A stretch of 64,000 nt of DNA, from positions 310,001 to 374,000 of the forward strand of contig NZ_RCVR01000001.1 of NCBI RefSeq assembly GCF_016107305.1, given 5' to 3'. The first letter of the stretch is position 1; the number at the start of each line of letters is the position of its first letter. Source of the DNA: Roseomonas sp. KE2513. GTDB lineage: Bacteria > Pseudomonadota > Alphaproteobacteria > Acetobacterales > Acetobacteraceae. A model generated the notes under the pieces. It saw nothing but the letters and a program-made list of their open reading frames with translations, was not told where the DNA came from and did not search any database. Below are positions 1 to 8,372 of this stretch, one piece after another. The translations under genes were made by a program, and so were the position numbers.

Positions 1-1112
1 TCCCCGGCCGTGGCGCCGTTCAGCTCGGCCATGGTGCCGCCGGGCAGGAGGGCGGAAACGTCGCTGAGGGTGATGCGGCCCGGGGCGCCCTCCCCCGCCG
101 CCGCCTCGCGGAAGGCGGCGGCGCGCAGGCGGCGGAGGGGCACGCCCCGGAAAGTGGCTGCCTCGGCCGAGAGGTCGAGCCCCAGCGGCAGCGTGCTCGG
201 CCGCTGGCGGAGCGCGCCGAGCCAGGCATCGAGGTCGAGCCGGCTGGCCTGCAGCGCCGCGTCCAGCCGCGCCTCGGGCAGAAGGCGGAGCGCGATCGCG
301 CCGCGCGCCGGGCTGCCGCCGATGTCCATGGTGAGGTCATCGGCGGCGACGAGTTCGGGCGAGACGGTCAGGCGCCCGCGGGCGCGGAAGGGGCCGGGCG
401 GGCCTGGGACAAGCAGGGAGAGGTCCGACCCCGCGGTCTCGACGCTTCCCTCCACCGTGCCGTCGGGGGTGAGCACGCCGCGGGCGGAGAGCGAGGCGTC
501 GCCCATGGAGAGGGTCAGGTCGATGGGGGTGATGCCGTCGAAGCCCGGGCGGCCGAGCCCGGCTTCGAAGCGCCATTCCAGGCCGCCCCAGGCGAAGCGC
601 CCCTCCGCGCGCAGCCCGCGCGCGGCGTCGCCGGCGGTTAGGCGGGCCTGGATGGCATCCAGGCGGAGGTTGCCGAGGACGAGGCGGCTGTCCACCAGCT
701 CGGCCGAAAGGGCGGAGAGGCCGGTCGGCAGTCCGGCGGCGTCCGCGGGCGGCCAAGGGAGACGCAGCTCCGCGCCGACGAGGGCGACCTCCCGCGGCGC
801 GATGCGGCCGAGCAGGAGCGCGGCACCATCCAGGCGCAGGCGGAGCGCGCTGGCGGAGAAGGCGAGGGTGTCGCCCGCGGGATCCTCGGAAGGGCCTAGG
901 CTGACGCCCTCCGCCTCGACCACCGGGCGGGGCAGAAGGCGGAGCCGCACCGGGCCGTGCAAGGTGACGGGCCGGCCGAGCCGGGCGGAAGCAAGCTCCG
1001 CCAGCTGGTCCCGCCGCGCGGTCCAATCCGTGAAGAGCGGTGCCGCCCAGAGGGCGCCGAGGAGGGCAGCCGGGAGGAGGATGCCGAGGGCGAGAAGAAG
1101 CCGCGGGCGCAT
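1..1112 (-). CDS. AsmA family protein, C-terminus cut by window edge
   Basis: An uninterrupted frame runs from an ATG at 1112 to the left edge, about 370 residues, with no stop inside the window. It starts with an uncleaved-looking membrane anchor (MRPRLLLALGILLPAALLGA) and continues with the AsmA-type opening in which 'LASARLGRPVTLHGPVRLRL' precedes alternating beta-strand segments. AsmA-family proteins are inner-membrane anchored with a large periplasmic part and are linked to phospholipid transport and outer-membrane assembly. The substrate here is unknown. It diverges from djlA. The opposite strand carries a long open frame (10-1197) that is low-complexity Arg/Ser/Ala and looks like an antisense shadow. 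The family call is good; the subfamily cannot be settled without the C-terminus. Confidence 0.8.
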   Translation of the reverse strand, partial: MRPRLLLALGILLPAALLGALWAAPLFTDWTARRDQLAELASARLGRPVTLHGPVRLRLLPRPVVEAEGVSLGPSEDPAGDTLAFSASALRLRLDGAALLLGRIAPREVALVGAELRLPWPPADAAGLPTGLSALSAELVDSRLVLGNLRLDAIQARLTAGDAARGLRAEGRFAWGGLEWRFEAGLGRPGFDGITPIDLTLSMGDASLSARGVLTPDGTVEGSVETAGSDLSLLVPGPPGPFRARGRLTVSPELVAADDLTMDIGGSPARGAIALRLLPEARLDAALQASRLDLDAWLGALRQRPSTLPLGLDLSAEAATFRGVPLRRLRAAAFREAAAGEGAPGRITLSDVSALLPGGTMAELNGATAG

Positions 1113-1369
1113 GTCAGCCCCGGCGCCGTCCGCGCGGGCCGGTTGGGAAGGCGGCGGCGCGCAGCCCTCGCCCGCTGGTCCCGTTTGGTGGCAATGACCC
1201 TCCGCATGGCGTGGAACCCCGCGATTCCCAGCCCTGGAACATGCTCGACACGGCGCCGGGCGGCAAGGAACCCGCGCGCCCCTGCCGCGCTTCCGGAATG
1301 ACGGATTTACGGGCATAGGCTGGAATGTCCCGGTGGACGAACTCCGCCTGGGCCGGGCATGGGATTTCG

Positions 1370-2140
1370 ATGGGCTTCTGGGGCAAGATCATCGGCGGCG
1401 CGGTGGGCTTCGCGATGGGCGGACCGGCGGGCGCGATCCTGGGCAGCGCGCTTGGCCACGCGGCGGACGAAGGCACGGTCGGCCGCGGCATTCCCGGCCT
1501 GGACGGCGCGCGGATCGCGGCCATGCTGGGCTCGCGCGAGAGCCTTTTCGCCATCTCCGTCGTCGTGCTCTCGGCGAAGCTCGCGAAATGCGACGGGCCG
1601 GTGAAGCGCTCTGAGATCGACGCCTTCAAGCGCGCCTTCCACATTCCGCCCGAGAACATGCGGGAGGTGGCACAGCTCTTCGACCGGGCGCGCGACCAGG
1701 CCGAGGGGGCTGAACCCTATGCCGAGCGGCTGGGCGCCGCCTTCGCCGAGGAACGGGGCGTGCTGGAGGACGTGCTGGCCGCCCTGTTCCGGATCGCGGA
1801 GGCCGACGGGCCGGCGAACCGGGCGGAGCTTGCCTTCCTCGGCATGCTGCACGCGCGCATGGGGCTGGACGCCGCCGCCTGGGACCGCGCGCGGCTCGGC
1901 CGCCCGAGTCCCGGTGCACGACTGGAGACGGAGGGGCCCGACCCCTATGCCGTGCTCGGCTTGCCCCGGAATGCGACGGACCAGCAGCTTCGCGACACAT
2001 GGAAGGCGCTGATGCGGGAGAACCATCCGGACAGCATGACCGCGCGCGGCCTGCCGGCGGAGGTCGTGCGGCGGGCCGCCGGGAAGGTGGCCGAGATCAA
2101 CGCGGCCTGGGACCGCATCAAGCGGGAGCGCAAGCTTTGA
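1370..2140 (+). CDS. djlA: DjlA-like co-chaperone (TerB domain plus C-terminal J domain)
   Basis: This 256-residue protein has the DjlA layout. A glycine-rich hydrophobic N-terminal segment (about residues 5-30, KIIGGAVGFAMGGP onward) matches the membrane-dimerisation segment of E. coli DjlA. A TerB-like helical domain follows (about 50-175), then a J domain at about 190-256 with the HPD triad at residues 219-221, which stimulates DnaK ATPase. An ATG 45 bases upstream (1325) is in frame, but the family begins at the MGFWGK start, so 1370 was chosen. The amidase gene follows 49 bases later. DjlA is an inner-membrane DnaK partner; its clients in this organism are unknown. Confidence 0.88.
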   Translation: MGFWGKIIGGAVGFAMGGPAGAILGSALGHAADEGTVGRGIPGLDGARIAAMLGSRESLFAISVVVLSAKLAKCDGPVKRSEIDAFKRAFHIPPENMREVAQLFDRARDQAEGAEPYAERLGAAFAEERGVLEDVLAALFRIAEADGPANRAELAFLGMLHARMGLDAAAWDRARLGRPSPGARLETEGPDPYAVLGLPRNATDQQLRDTWKALMRENHPDSMTARGLPAEVVRRAAGKVAEINAAWDRIKRERKL

Positions 2141-2189
2141 ACCGCCGCCCTGCGCTCGCGGTGGGAGCGCACGGCCGAAGGGGCGTGGC

Positions 2190-2984
2190 GTGACCGCCCG
2201 GCGCGGGCCCCTTCCCGGCGCGCCCGGCGCGCGGGCCCGTGGCGGCGCCGTGCTGCCGCTGGTGCCGAGCGAGGGCCAGCCCGCGATCCGTGACCTCCCC
2301 AGCCCCAACCAGGACGATCGCCCGCCCGGCGTGCCGATCGACACGCTCATCCTTCACTACACGGACATGGAGAGTGGCGCCGCGGCGATTGCCCGGCTGC
2401 GCGACCCTGCGGCGAAGGTCTCCTCGCACTACGTGGTGGAGGAGGACGGGCAGGTCTTCCGCCTCGTGCCCGAGGAGCGGCGGGCCTTCCACGCGGGGGT
2501 TTCGCACTGGCGGGGGCACGAGCTGCTGAACGGGCGGAGCATCGGGATCGAGGTGGTGAACCCTGGCCATTCCTGCGGCTATCGCCACTTCCCCGCGCTG
2601 CAGATGGCGGCGGTGGCCGATCTCTGCCTCGAGATCCTCGCGCGGCACCCGATCCCCGCGCGCAACGTGGTCGCGCACAGCGACGTGGCGCCAGACCGCA
2701 AGCGCGACCCGGGCGAGCTGTTCGACTGGCAGGGCCTGGCCTCGCTCGGCATTGGGCTCTGGCCGGAGGGGGTGGAGGGCGGCGACATCTCGGAGGTGCC
2801 CGGCGGCATGGAGCGGGCGGTCGGGCTGCTGCGGCGGATCGGCTATCCCGTCGATCCCGCGCGGCCAGAGCCGGCGCTGGTGGCCTTCCAGCGGCACTGG
2901 CGGCAGGAGGAGTGCGGCGGGCGCCCTGATGCCGGGACCCTCGCGCGGCTGGAGGCCGTGGCCGCCCTGGCCGAGGGCGTCTGA
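2190..2984 (+). CDS. N-acetylmuramoyl-L-alanine amidase (Amidase_2, AmpD/AmiD type) with peptidoglycan-binding tail
   Basis: The enzyme hydrolyses the bond between MurNAc and L-alanine in peptidoglycan or its fragments. The zinc site is visible: His56 in LHYTD, His163 in AHSDVAP and Asp173 in RKRDPGELF, with Glu121 as the likely catalytic acid. Residues about 200-255 resemble a PG_binding_1 domain (LLRRIGYPVD, LVAFQRHWR, GRPDAGTLARL). The start shown is GTG. A later GTG at 2250 would drop a Pro/Gly/Arg-rich leader of about 20 residues. No clear signal peptide is visible, so cytosolic recycling (AmpD role) and a periplasmic role (AmiD) both remain possible. It lies directly before rnpB and the dcw cluster. 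Confidence 0.85.
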   Translation: MTARRGPLPGAPGARARGGAVLPLVPSEGQPAIRDLPSPNQDDRPPGVPIDTLILHYTDMESGAAAIARLRDPAAKVSSHYVVEEDGQVFRLVPEERRAFHAGVSHWRGHELLNGRSIGIEVVNPGHSCGYRHFPALQMAAVADLCLEILARHPIPARNVVAHSDVAPDRKRDPGELFDWQGLASLGIGLWPEGVEGGDISEVPGGMERAVGLLRRIGYPVDPARPEPALVAFQRHWRQEECGGRPDAGTLARLEAVAALAEGV

Positions 2985-3139
2985 AAGGCGGTCCTCGCGA
3001 CCGAGCAGGGCCTGACCGGGAAGAGGAACCCGAAGGTCTGCCCGGATGTATCCAGTTCCGCATAGGGCGCGACAGCCTCGTGGCCGGCGCGTGCGGGCGA
3101 TCTATTGACCCTCTCCCCCTCGAGTCGCATACCCGGCAC

Positions 3140-3546
3140 GCCAGACGGCCGGGCGACCGCTGCCAGTTCTCGGGGGGTGACCTTCGGGAGCGGTGGAGGA
3201 AAGTCCGGGCTCCACGGAAAGACGGTGCCGGCTAACGGCCGGCGGGGGCGACCCCAGGGATAGTGCCACAGAGAAGAGACCGCCTGCGTTGCCGAAAGGC
3301 CCGCAGGTAAGGGTGAAACGGTGGGGTAAGAGCCCACCGCGCCCCTGGCGACAGGGGCGGCACGGTAAACCCCACCGGGAGCAAGGCCGAATAGGGATGG
3401 CCGGCGAGTGCCTCGTGCGCGTCGCCAGGGGCTTTTCCGCCCCGCCATCCGGGTTGGCCGCGAGAAGTCCCTGGCGACAGGGACTCCAGAGGAATGGTCG
3501 CCCGGTCCGCAAGGACCGACAGAACCCGGCTTACAGGCCGTCTGGC
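3140..3546 (+). ncRNA. rnpB: RNase P RNA, bacterial class A
   Basis: This is the catalytic RNA that trims tRNA 5' ends. Hallmarks seen: GAGGAAAGTCCGGGCTCC in the 5' third (from 3194), the GGTAAGAGCCCACCGC core near 3325-3340, the GGTAAACCCCACC and GAGCAAGGCCGAATAG block near 3363-3393, and ACAGAACCCGGCTTACAGG near the 3' end. The terminal P1 helix pairs 3140-3150 with 3536-3546 over 11 perfect base pairs, which sets both ends. Two hairpins capped by GCGA tetraloops, 3341-3358 and 3466-3485, sit where P14 and P18 are expected. Open frames overlapping this region on both strands are spurious. No T-rich terminator follows directly. Confidence 0.96.
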
Positions 3547-3652
3547 ATTCTCCTGGCTCAGCCACACAAGAACACCGTATAACCTATTGAATTGGTCGGC
3601 CTTGCCAAGCGTTGCTTCATGGCAACACTCGGTCACGCCAGCGTAATCGCGC

Positions 3653-3681
3653 TTGTTGGCCCACGTCCGCCCATGTTATCC
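3653..3681 (+). promoter_or_regulatory. possible sigma-70-type promoter for mraZ/dcw operon
   Basis: TTGTTG (3653-3658) and TTATCC (3676-3681) are separated by 17 bases in the only sizeable gap before mraZ (3547-3833). The match to consensus is partial, and this is a visual guess in GC-rich DNA. Confidence 0.3.
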
Positions 3682-3728
3682 CAACTCATCCCGCAAGGGC
3701 CCGGACCTGAGGGGGGCGAGGGGCTAGC

Positions 3729-3752
3729 GGGTGGTCGGGTGAGCCGGTGGGG
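3729..3752 (+). promoter_or_regulatory. candidate MraZ operator: three GGTG-centred direct repeats, 8-base period
   Basis: Three consecutive octamers, GGGTGGTC, GGGTGAGC and CGGTGGGG, lie about 80 bases upstream of mraZ. MraZ of other bacteria binds TGGG-type direct repeats in its own promoter, normally with about a 10-base period. The position fits autoregulation of the dcw operon but the period here is 8, so the assignment is an inference. Confidence 0.35.
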
Positions 3753-3833
3753 TCGGGGGGCCTCGCCGGCCACTTGATGGAGGGGAACCACTAGATCGCC
3801 CGGTGCGACCGCGAGGGGGCGGACGTCCAGCGG

Positions 3834-4301
3834 ATGACCCACTTCATGGGCACCTTCACGGGCAAGCTGGATCGCAAGGGGCGGGTTTCCGTCCCGGCCT
3901 CCTTCCGCGCCGCGTTGGAGCGCATGGGTTCCCCGGACCTGGTTCTTCGCCTCTCCCACACCGATCCCTGCATCGAGGCCTGGCCGCTGACGACCTTCGA
4001 GACCATGGCCGGCGGGTTGGACCGGCTGGAGGTCTTCTCGGAAGAGCATGACGACCTCGCGCTCAGCCTTTTCGCCGACGCCTATCCGATGCGCCCGGAC
4101 GGCGACGGGCGCGTGATGCTGGCCGACGAGGTGGTCGCCCATGCCGGCCTCAAGGAGGCTATTTCCTTCGTCGGCCGTGGCCCCTCCTTCCAAATCTGGG
4201 AGCCCGGCGCCGCCGCCAAGCGCGTGGCCGAGGCCCGCCAGCGCGCCCGCGAACGCGGCCTGACCGTTCCCGCAGTCCCGAACCCCGCGGGGCGTGCGTG
4301 A
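3834..4301 (+). CDS. mraZ: transcriptional regulator MraZ
   Basis: This 155-residue protein is built of two SpoVT/AbrB-like half-barrels. The first carries the DRKGRVSVP motif (residues about 13-21) and the second [13 protein letters not shown] (about 87-99), the two DxxxR DNA-binding elements of MraZ. MraZ binds repeats upstream of its own gene and represses the dcw operon that it heads. ATG at 3834 was taken; an in-frame ATG at 3846 gives the family-like MGTFTGKLD opening and is also possible. The C-terminal 20 or so residues are Ala/Arg/Pro rich. Its stop overlaps the GTG start of rsmH (GTGA). Assignment is firm from sequence and position. Confidence 0.95.
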   Translation: MTHFMGTFTGKLDRKGRVSVPASFRAALERMGSPDLVLRLSHTDPCIEAWPLTTFETMAGGLDRLEVFSEEHDDLALSLFADAYPMRPDGDGRVMLADEVVAHAGLKEAISFVGRGPSFQIWEPGAAAKRVAEARQRARERGLTVPAVPNPAGRA

Positions 4302-5275
4302 GCGGCGCCCCCTCCCCTCTGGTTGCGCCCGACCCCACGGGCGGCGGCCACGTGCCGGTGATGCTGGCCGAGGTGCTGGAGACGCTCGCCCCTTGCGACG
4401 GCGCCACCCTTCTCGACGGCACCTTCGGCGGTGGCGGCTACGCGAACGCGATTCTCTCCACGGCTGACTGCACCCTCTACGCCGTGGACCGCGACCCCGC
4501 CGCGATCGCGCGCGGCGCCGTGCTGGCGGCGCGCTTCCCGGGCCGGCTGCACCTGGTGGAGGGCCGATTCGGCGACATGCTCTCCCTCATGGCCGCGCGG
4601 GGCGTCGAGACGCTGAATGGCGTGGTGCTCGATCTCGGCGTGTCCTCCTACCAGATCGACGAGCCGGAGCGCGGCTTCTCGCTGCGCGCGGACGGGCCGC
4701 TCGACATGCGGATGGAGGGCAAGGGTCCGACGGCGGCGGAGCTGGTGAACACCCTGCCCGAGCGTGAGTTGGCCGATCTGCTCTGGGAACTCGGCGAGGA
4801 GCGCTACTCCCGGCGCATCGCGCGCAAGATCGTGGCGGCCCGGGGCGACGCGCCCTTCGAGACGACGATGCAGCTTGCCAGCGCTATCCATCAGGTGATG
4901 CCGCGCGATCCTTCCGGCATGGACAGCGCCACGCGCTCCTTCCAGGCGCTGCGGCTGCGCGTGAACGATGAGCTGGGCGAAGTGGAGCGCGGGCTGGAAG
5001 CCGCCACGCGGCTGCTCGCGCCCGGCGGAAGGCTCGTGGTGGTGTCTTTCCACTCGCTGGAGGATCGCATCGTGAAGCGCTTCATGCGAGACGCGGCGGG
5101 ACGGAGCCCGGGCGCCTCGCGATTCGATCCGTCAACCCTCGTAACCTCCGGAAAGAGGGCGGAATTTCGCCTTCTGACGGGCACTGCTCTGCGGCCTTCC
5201 GTGGCAGAGTCACAGACGAATCCACGCGCGCGGTCGGCCCGGCTGCGCGCTATCGAGAGGCGTGCCGCCGCATGA
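4298..5275 (+). CDS. rsmH: 16S rRNA (cytosine(1402)-N(4))-methyltransferase RsmH
   Basis: RsmH methylates N4 of C1402 in the ribosomal P site using S-adenosylmethionine. The AdoMet pocket is seen in [16 protein letters not shown] (about residues 38-53), with family signatures [29 protein letters not shown] and [15 protein letters not shown]. At 325 residues it has full length. Translation starts at GTG 4298, overlapping the mraZ stop by four bases, and its own stop overlaps the ftsL ATG in the same way. Such overlaps imply translational coupling. It is cytosolic and a standard dcw second gene (formerly mraW). Confidence 0.97.
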   Translation: MSGAPSPLVAPDPTGGGHVPVMLAEVLETLAPCDGATLLDGTFGGGGYANAILSTADCTLYAVDRDPAAIARGAVLAARFPGRLHLVEGRFGDMLSLMAARGVETLNGVVLDLGVSSYQIDEPERGFSLRADGPLDMRMEGKGPTAAELVNTLPERELADLLWELGEERYSRRIARKIVAARGDAPFETTMQLASAIHQVMPRDPSGMDSATRSFQALRLRVNDELGEVERGLEAATRLLAPGGRLVVVSFHSLEDRIVKRFMRDAAGRSPGASRFDPSTLVTSGKRAEFRLLTGTALRPSVAESQTNPRARSARLRAIERRAAA

Positions 5276-6306
5276 TCCGCCCGCTCACCTTCCTCTCGCT
5301 CATGGCTGCCGCGGGGGCGGGGCTGCACCTCTACGGGGTGAAGCACGAGGTCTCCCAGCTTGAGCGCACGCTGCGCGAGACGGTAAAGCAGACCGAGTTG
5401 GCGCGGGAGCGCACGGCCGTGCTGCGCGCCGAATGGGCGCTGCTGAACGAGCCGGAGCGGCTGCGGGCTGCCGCCGTCCGTAACCTGCCGCTGGGCGTGA
5501 TGGAGACAGCGCAGTTCGTGCGGCCCGCCGACCTGGAGCGGCGCCTGCCGCCTGCCATCGCCTTCGCGGGCGCGCCCAGCCTCTTCGCGAACGGACCGGC
5601 CGTGGCGCGGGCGGACGAGACGCCCGAGGCGGCCTCGGCGGTCGCCTCTGCGCCGGCCGCGGTCAATGTGGCGCCGGTCGCGGCGGCGCTGGCGGCGGCG
5701 GCGAACGCCGCGGCCCGCGTGGCGCAGGCCGCCGTGACGCCGGCCGCGCAGGCAGCCCCTGTTGGGTCGCGGAGCGTGCAGGTCGCTACCGCCCGCGCGG
5801 CGCAGGAGAGGTCGCCGGAGCGCACGGCCACGGTCGAGCGCGCCGCCATCGCCGTGGTGCGCCCGGCACCCTCCCCCGAGCGGGGCACGGCGGTGGAGCG
5901 CGTGGGGCTGCCTGCCCCGCTTCCGCCGCGCCAGCCGTCGGTTGCGGCGCCACGTCTGCCTGAGCCGGTCCGCGCGCCGGATCTGCGCGCCTCCGAGCCG
6001 CGGGCACCTGAGGCCCGCCCCGCCGAGGCGAAGGCGCCCCGCGCGCTCGCGACGCCCGCGCGCCAGCCCGACATCCGCCTCACCGAGCGCGAAGTGGACC
6101 GGGGGATGAACCTTTCCGCGCCGCCGCAGCCGGCCGCGCTGCTGCGCACCGCCCTGCACATGCGCCCGCCCGGCCAGGCTGGGAGCGATTCGGCGCGCTC
6201 GCCCGAGGCGGCCTCCGCGCTCGGCGCCGCCTATGGTGCCGCGCGCCTCTCGCCGCCCGTGCCGGTGGCGAGCGCGAGCGCCGCGACGCTGGATCGCCGG
6301 CGGTGA
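5272..6306 (+). CDS. ftsL: FtsL-like division protein with very long Ala/Pro-rich tail
   Basis: It occupies the ftsL slot between rsmH and ftsI, overlapping both. Residues about 4-24 form a membrane segment. Residues about 25-75 hold a coiled-coil-like stretch ([15 protein letters not shown] through [12 protein letters not shown]) ending in the 'NEPERL' feature common in FtsL. The remaining roughly 240 residues are Ala/Pro/Arg-rich, low in hydrophobic order, and unlike the usual FtsL of about 100-130 residues. FtsL bridges FtsQ and FtsB to FtsW and FtsI in the divisome. The FtsL call rests on position plus the N-terminal layout, because FtsL sequences are poorly conserved. The tail has no domain I recognise. 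Confidence 0.78.
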   Translation: MIRPLTFLSLMAAAGAGLHLYGVKHEVSQLERTLRETVKQTELARERTAVLRAEWALLNEPERLRAAAVRNLPLGVMETAQFVRPADLERRLPPAIAFAGAPSLFANGPAVARADETPEAASAVASAPAAVNVAPVAAALAAAANAAARVAQAAVTPAAQAAPVGSRSVQVATARAAQERSPERTATVERAAIAVVRPAPSPERGTAVERVGLPAPLPPRQPSVAAPRLPEPVRAPDLRASEPRAPEARPAEAKAPRALATPARQPDIRLTEREVDRGMNLSAPPQPAALLRTALHMRPPGQAGSDSARSPEAASALGAAYGAARLSPPVPVASASAATLDRRR

Positions 6307-8372
6307 GCACCCCCGCGCCCGATCCCAATGCCGCCCTCGGCTACAGCCTGCGCGAGCCCGTGCGGGCGACGCGCGTGGGCGATCCCCGGCTGGCCGCGCG
6401 CACCGGCCAGCCCGACCTCGCCCGGCGCGCCGTGCTGGAGCGGAGCCGCGGGCGGCTGGTGCTGGCGGCAGCCGGATTCGGGCTGCTTTTCGGCGCCGTC
6501 GCGCTGAAGCTCTCAATCGCGACCGTGATCGACCCGCGCGAGCCGCGGCGGATGGCGGCGCGCGAGATGGCGAGCGTGCCCCTGCCCGATCCCGTGACCG
6601 GCCGCGCCTCGATCACCGACCGCAACGGGGAGATCCTCGCGGTCTCGCTGCCGGTGACGGCGCTCTACGCGAATCCGCGGCAAATCGACAATCCGGCGGA
6701 GGTGGCGGCGCGGCTCTCCCGCGTGCTGCCGCAGCTCGACCGCGGCCGGCTGGTGGAGCGGCTCTCGGGGCAGCGGCAGTTCTCCTACCTCGCGCGCGCG
6801 CTGACGCCGCGGGAAAAGCAGGCGGTCAACGACCTCGGCATCGCCGGGCTGCACTTCGAAGAGGGCGAGCGGCGCTACTACCCGCAGGGCCGCGCCGCCG
6901 TGCACGTGCTCGGCAACGTGGACGTGGACGGCTCGGGCCTCTCGGGCATGGAGCGCTACCACGACGAACGGCTGCGCCACCGCCCGCACGACCCGCTGCG
7001 GACCTCGATCGACATTCGCGTGCAGCTCGCGCTGCGAGATGCCGTGGCGAAGGCGATCGACGACTATACGGGCATCGGCGGCGCGGGCGTGGTGCTCGAC
7101 ATCAACACCGGCGAGGTGATCGCCATGGTGTCCCTGCCCGACTACGACGCGGGGGATATCGGGGCGGCGACGCCGGAGCAGCGCTTCAACCGCGTGACGG
7201 TCGGCACCTACGAGCCGGGCTCGACCTTCAAGCTGCTGACGGCCGCCGCCGCGCTGGAATACGGCACGGCCAACGTCAACACGAGCAGCTTCAACGCCTC
7301 CTCCCCGATCCGCTATGGCCGGTTCACCATCAGCGACTACAAGGGCAAGGGGCGCTGGCTTAGCTTCCCCGAGGTGCTGGCCTACTCCTCCAACCTTGGC
7401 GCCGCGCACATGGCGCAGGGCTTCGGCCCCACCCGGCAGCGCGAGTTCATGCAGCGCATGGGCATGCTGTCCCGCCAGGGGATCGAGATCACGGAGACCG
7501 CGCTGCCGCTGGTGCCGCCGGCGAGTGGCTGGCGCGAGATCAACATGATGACGATCTCCTTCGGTCACGGCATCTCCGTCACGCCGCTGCACGTCGCGAC
7601 TGGCATCTCGGCAGTGGCCAACGGCGGCATCCTTCGCCAGCCGACGCTGCTCGCGCAGCCGCCCGGCACCGTGCGCGAGGGCACGCGCGTGATCAGCGAG
7701 CGCACCTCGGAGACGATGCGCCGGCTGATGCGGCTGGTCGTGACCGACGGCTCGGGCAAGGGCGCCGACGTCGCCGGCTATTTTGTCGGCGGCAAGACGG
7801 GCACGGCGCAGAAGACCGGGCCGCGCGGCGGCTATCTGCCGAACAAGCGCATCGCCGCCTTCGTCGGTGCCTTCCCGATGAACGCGCCGCGCTACGCCAT
7901 CTACGTGATGGTGGACGAACCGAACCCGAACGCGCGCAGCCATGGCTACGCGACGGCGGGCTGGGTGGCGGCGCCGGCCGCGGGCGCCGTGATCTCGCGG
8001 ATCGCGCCGGTTCTCGGGCTGGTGCCGGAGAACCCGACCGAGCCCTCTATCGTGCAGGCAATCAGCATCGGCCTGCAGCCGGGCCGCGCGCCGGCCCGCC
8101 CGCCGAGTGCGACCGCCGCCCCCGCCGCGCGCCCCGGCGCCCCAGCCGCGACGGCCCGCCCGGCGCCGACCCCGGCCGTTTCGCCGCGCCCCGCGACGCC
8201 GCAGCCAACCCCGACCACGCCGGCGCTGGCGCCGCCCGTGCCGATGCGCGTGACGGAGCTGCTGCAGGAACAGACGGTGAGCCGCATCCGCTTCACCATG
8301 GCGGCGCAGGCGGCGACGCTGGATGCGGCAGCCAGCGGGGCCACCGGGCCGGCGGACGATGAGGCTCGATGA
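6303..8372 (+). CDS. ftsI: peptidoglycan D,D-transpeptidase FtsI (PBP3)
   Basis: This is the septal transpeptidase that crosslinks new peptidoglycan with FtsW. A Pro/Arg-rich cytoplasmic leader precedes one membrane helix (about residues 51-70, LVLAAAGFGLLFGAVAL). The penicillin-binding motifs are intact: SxxK at Ser307-Lys310 (PGSTFK), SxN at Ser362-Asn364 (YSSN) and KTG at 498-500 (GGKTGTAQ). After the catalytic domain, residues about 590-650 are an Ala/Pro/Thr-rich tail, making the 689-residue protein longer than E. coli FtsI (588). The GTG start overlaps the ftsL stop, and its 3' end overlaps murE by 14 bases. Confidence 0.96.
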   Translation: MSTPAPDPNAALGYSLREPVRATRVGDPRLAARTGQPDLARRAVLERSRGRLVLAAAGFGLLFGAVALKLSIATVIDPREPRRMAAREMASVPLPDPVTGRASITDRNGEILAVSLPVTALYANPRQIDNPAEVAARLSRVLPQLDRGRLVERLSGQRQFSYLARALTPREKQAVNDLGIAGLHFEEGERRYYPQGRAAVHVLGNVDVDGSGLSGMERYHDERLRHRPHDPLRTSIDIRVQLALRDAVAKAIDDYTGIGGAGVVLDINTGEVIAMVSLPDYDAGDIGAATPEQRFNRVTVGTYEPGSTFKLLTAAAALEYGTANVNTSSFNASSPIRYGRFTISDYKGKGRWLSFPEVLAYSSNLGAAHMAQGFGPTRQREFMQRMGMLSRQGIEITETALPLVPPASGWREINMMTISFGHGISVTPLHVATGISAVANGGILRQPTLLAQPPGTVREGTRVISERTSETMRRLMRLVVTDGSGKGADVAGYFVGGKTGTAQKTGPRGGYLPNKRIAAFVGAFPMNAPRYAIYVMVDEPNPNARSHGYATAGWVAAPAAGAVISRIAPVLGLVPENPTEPSIVQAISIGLQPGRAPARPPSATAAPAARPGAPAATARPAPTPAVSPRPATPQPTPTTPALAPPVPMRVTELLQEQTVSRIRFTMAAQAATLDAAASGATGPADDEAR

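Noticed and set aside
10-1197. Open frame of 395 residues on the plus strand
   Set aside because: Low-complexity Arg/Ser/Ala sequence with no domain, antisense to a good AsmA-family frame.
1113-1369. tRNA or small RNA in the gap before djlA
   Set aside because: No cloverleaf, conserved TTC loop or terminator was recognisable.
2843-3636. Several open frames on both strands across 2843-3636
   Set aside because: They overlap the RNase P RNA, whose conserved core and P1 helix explain the sequence.
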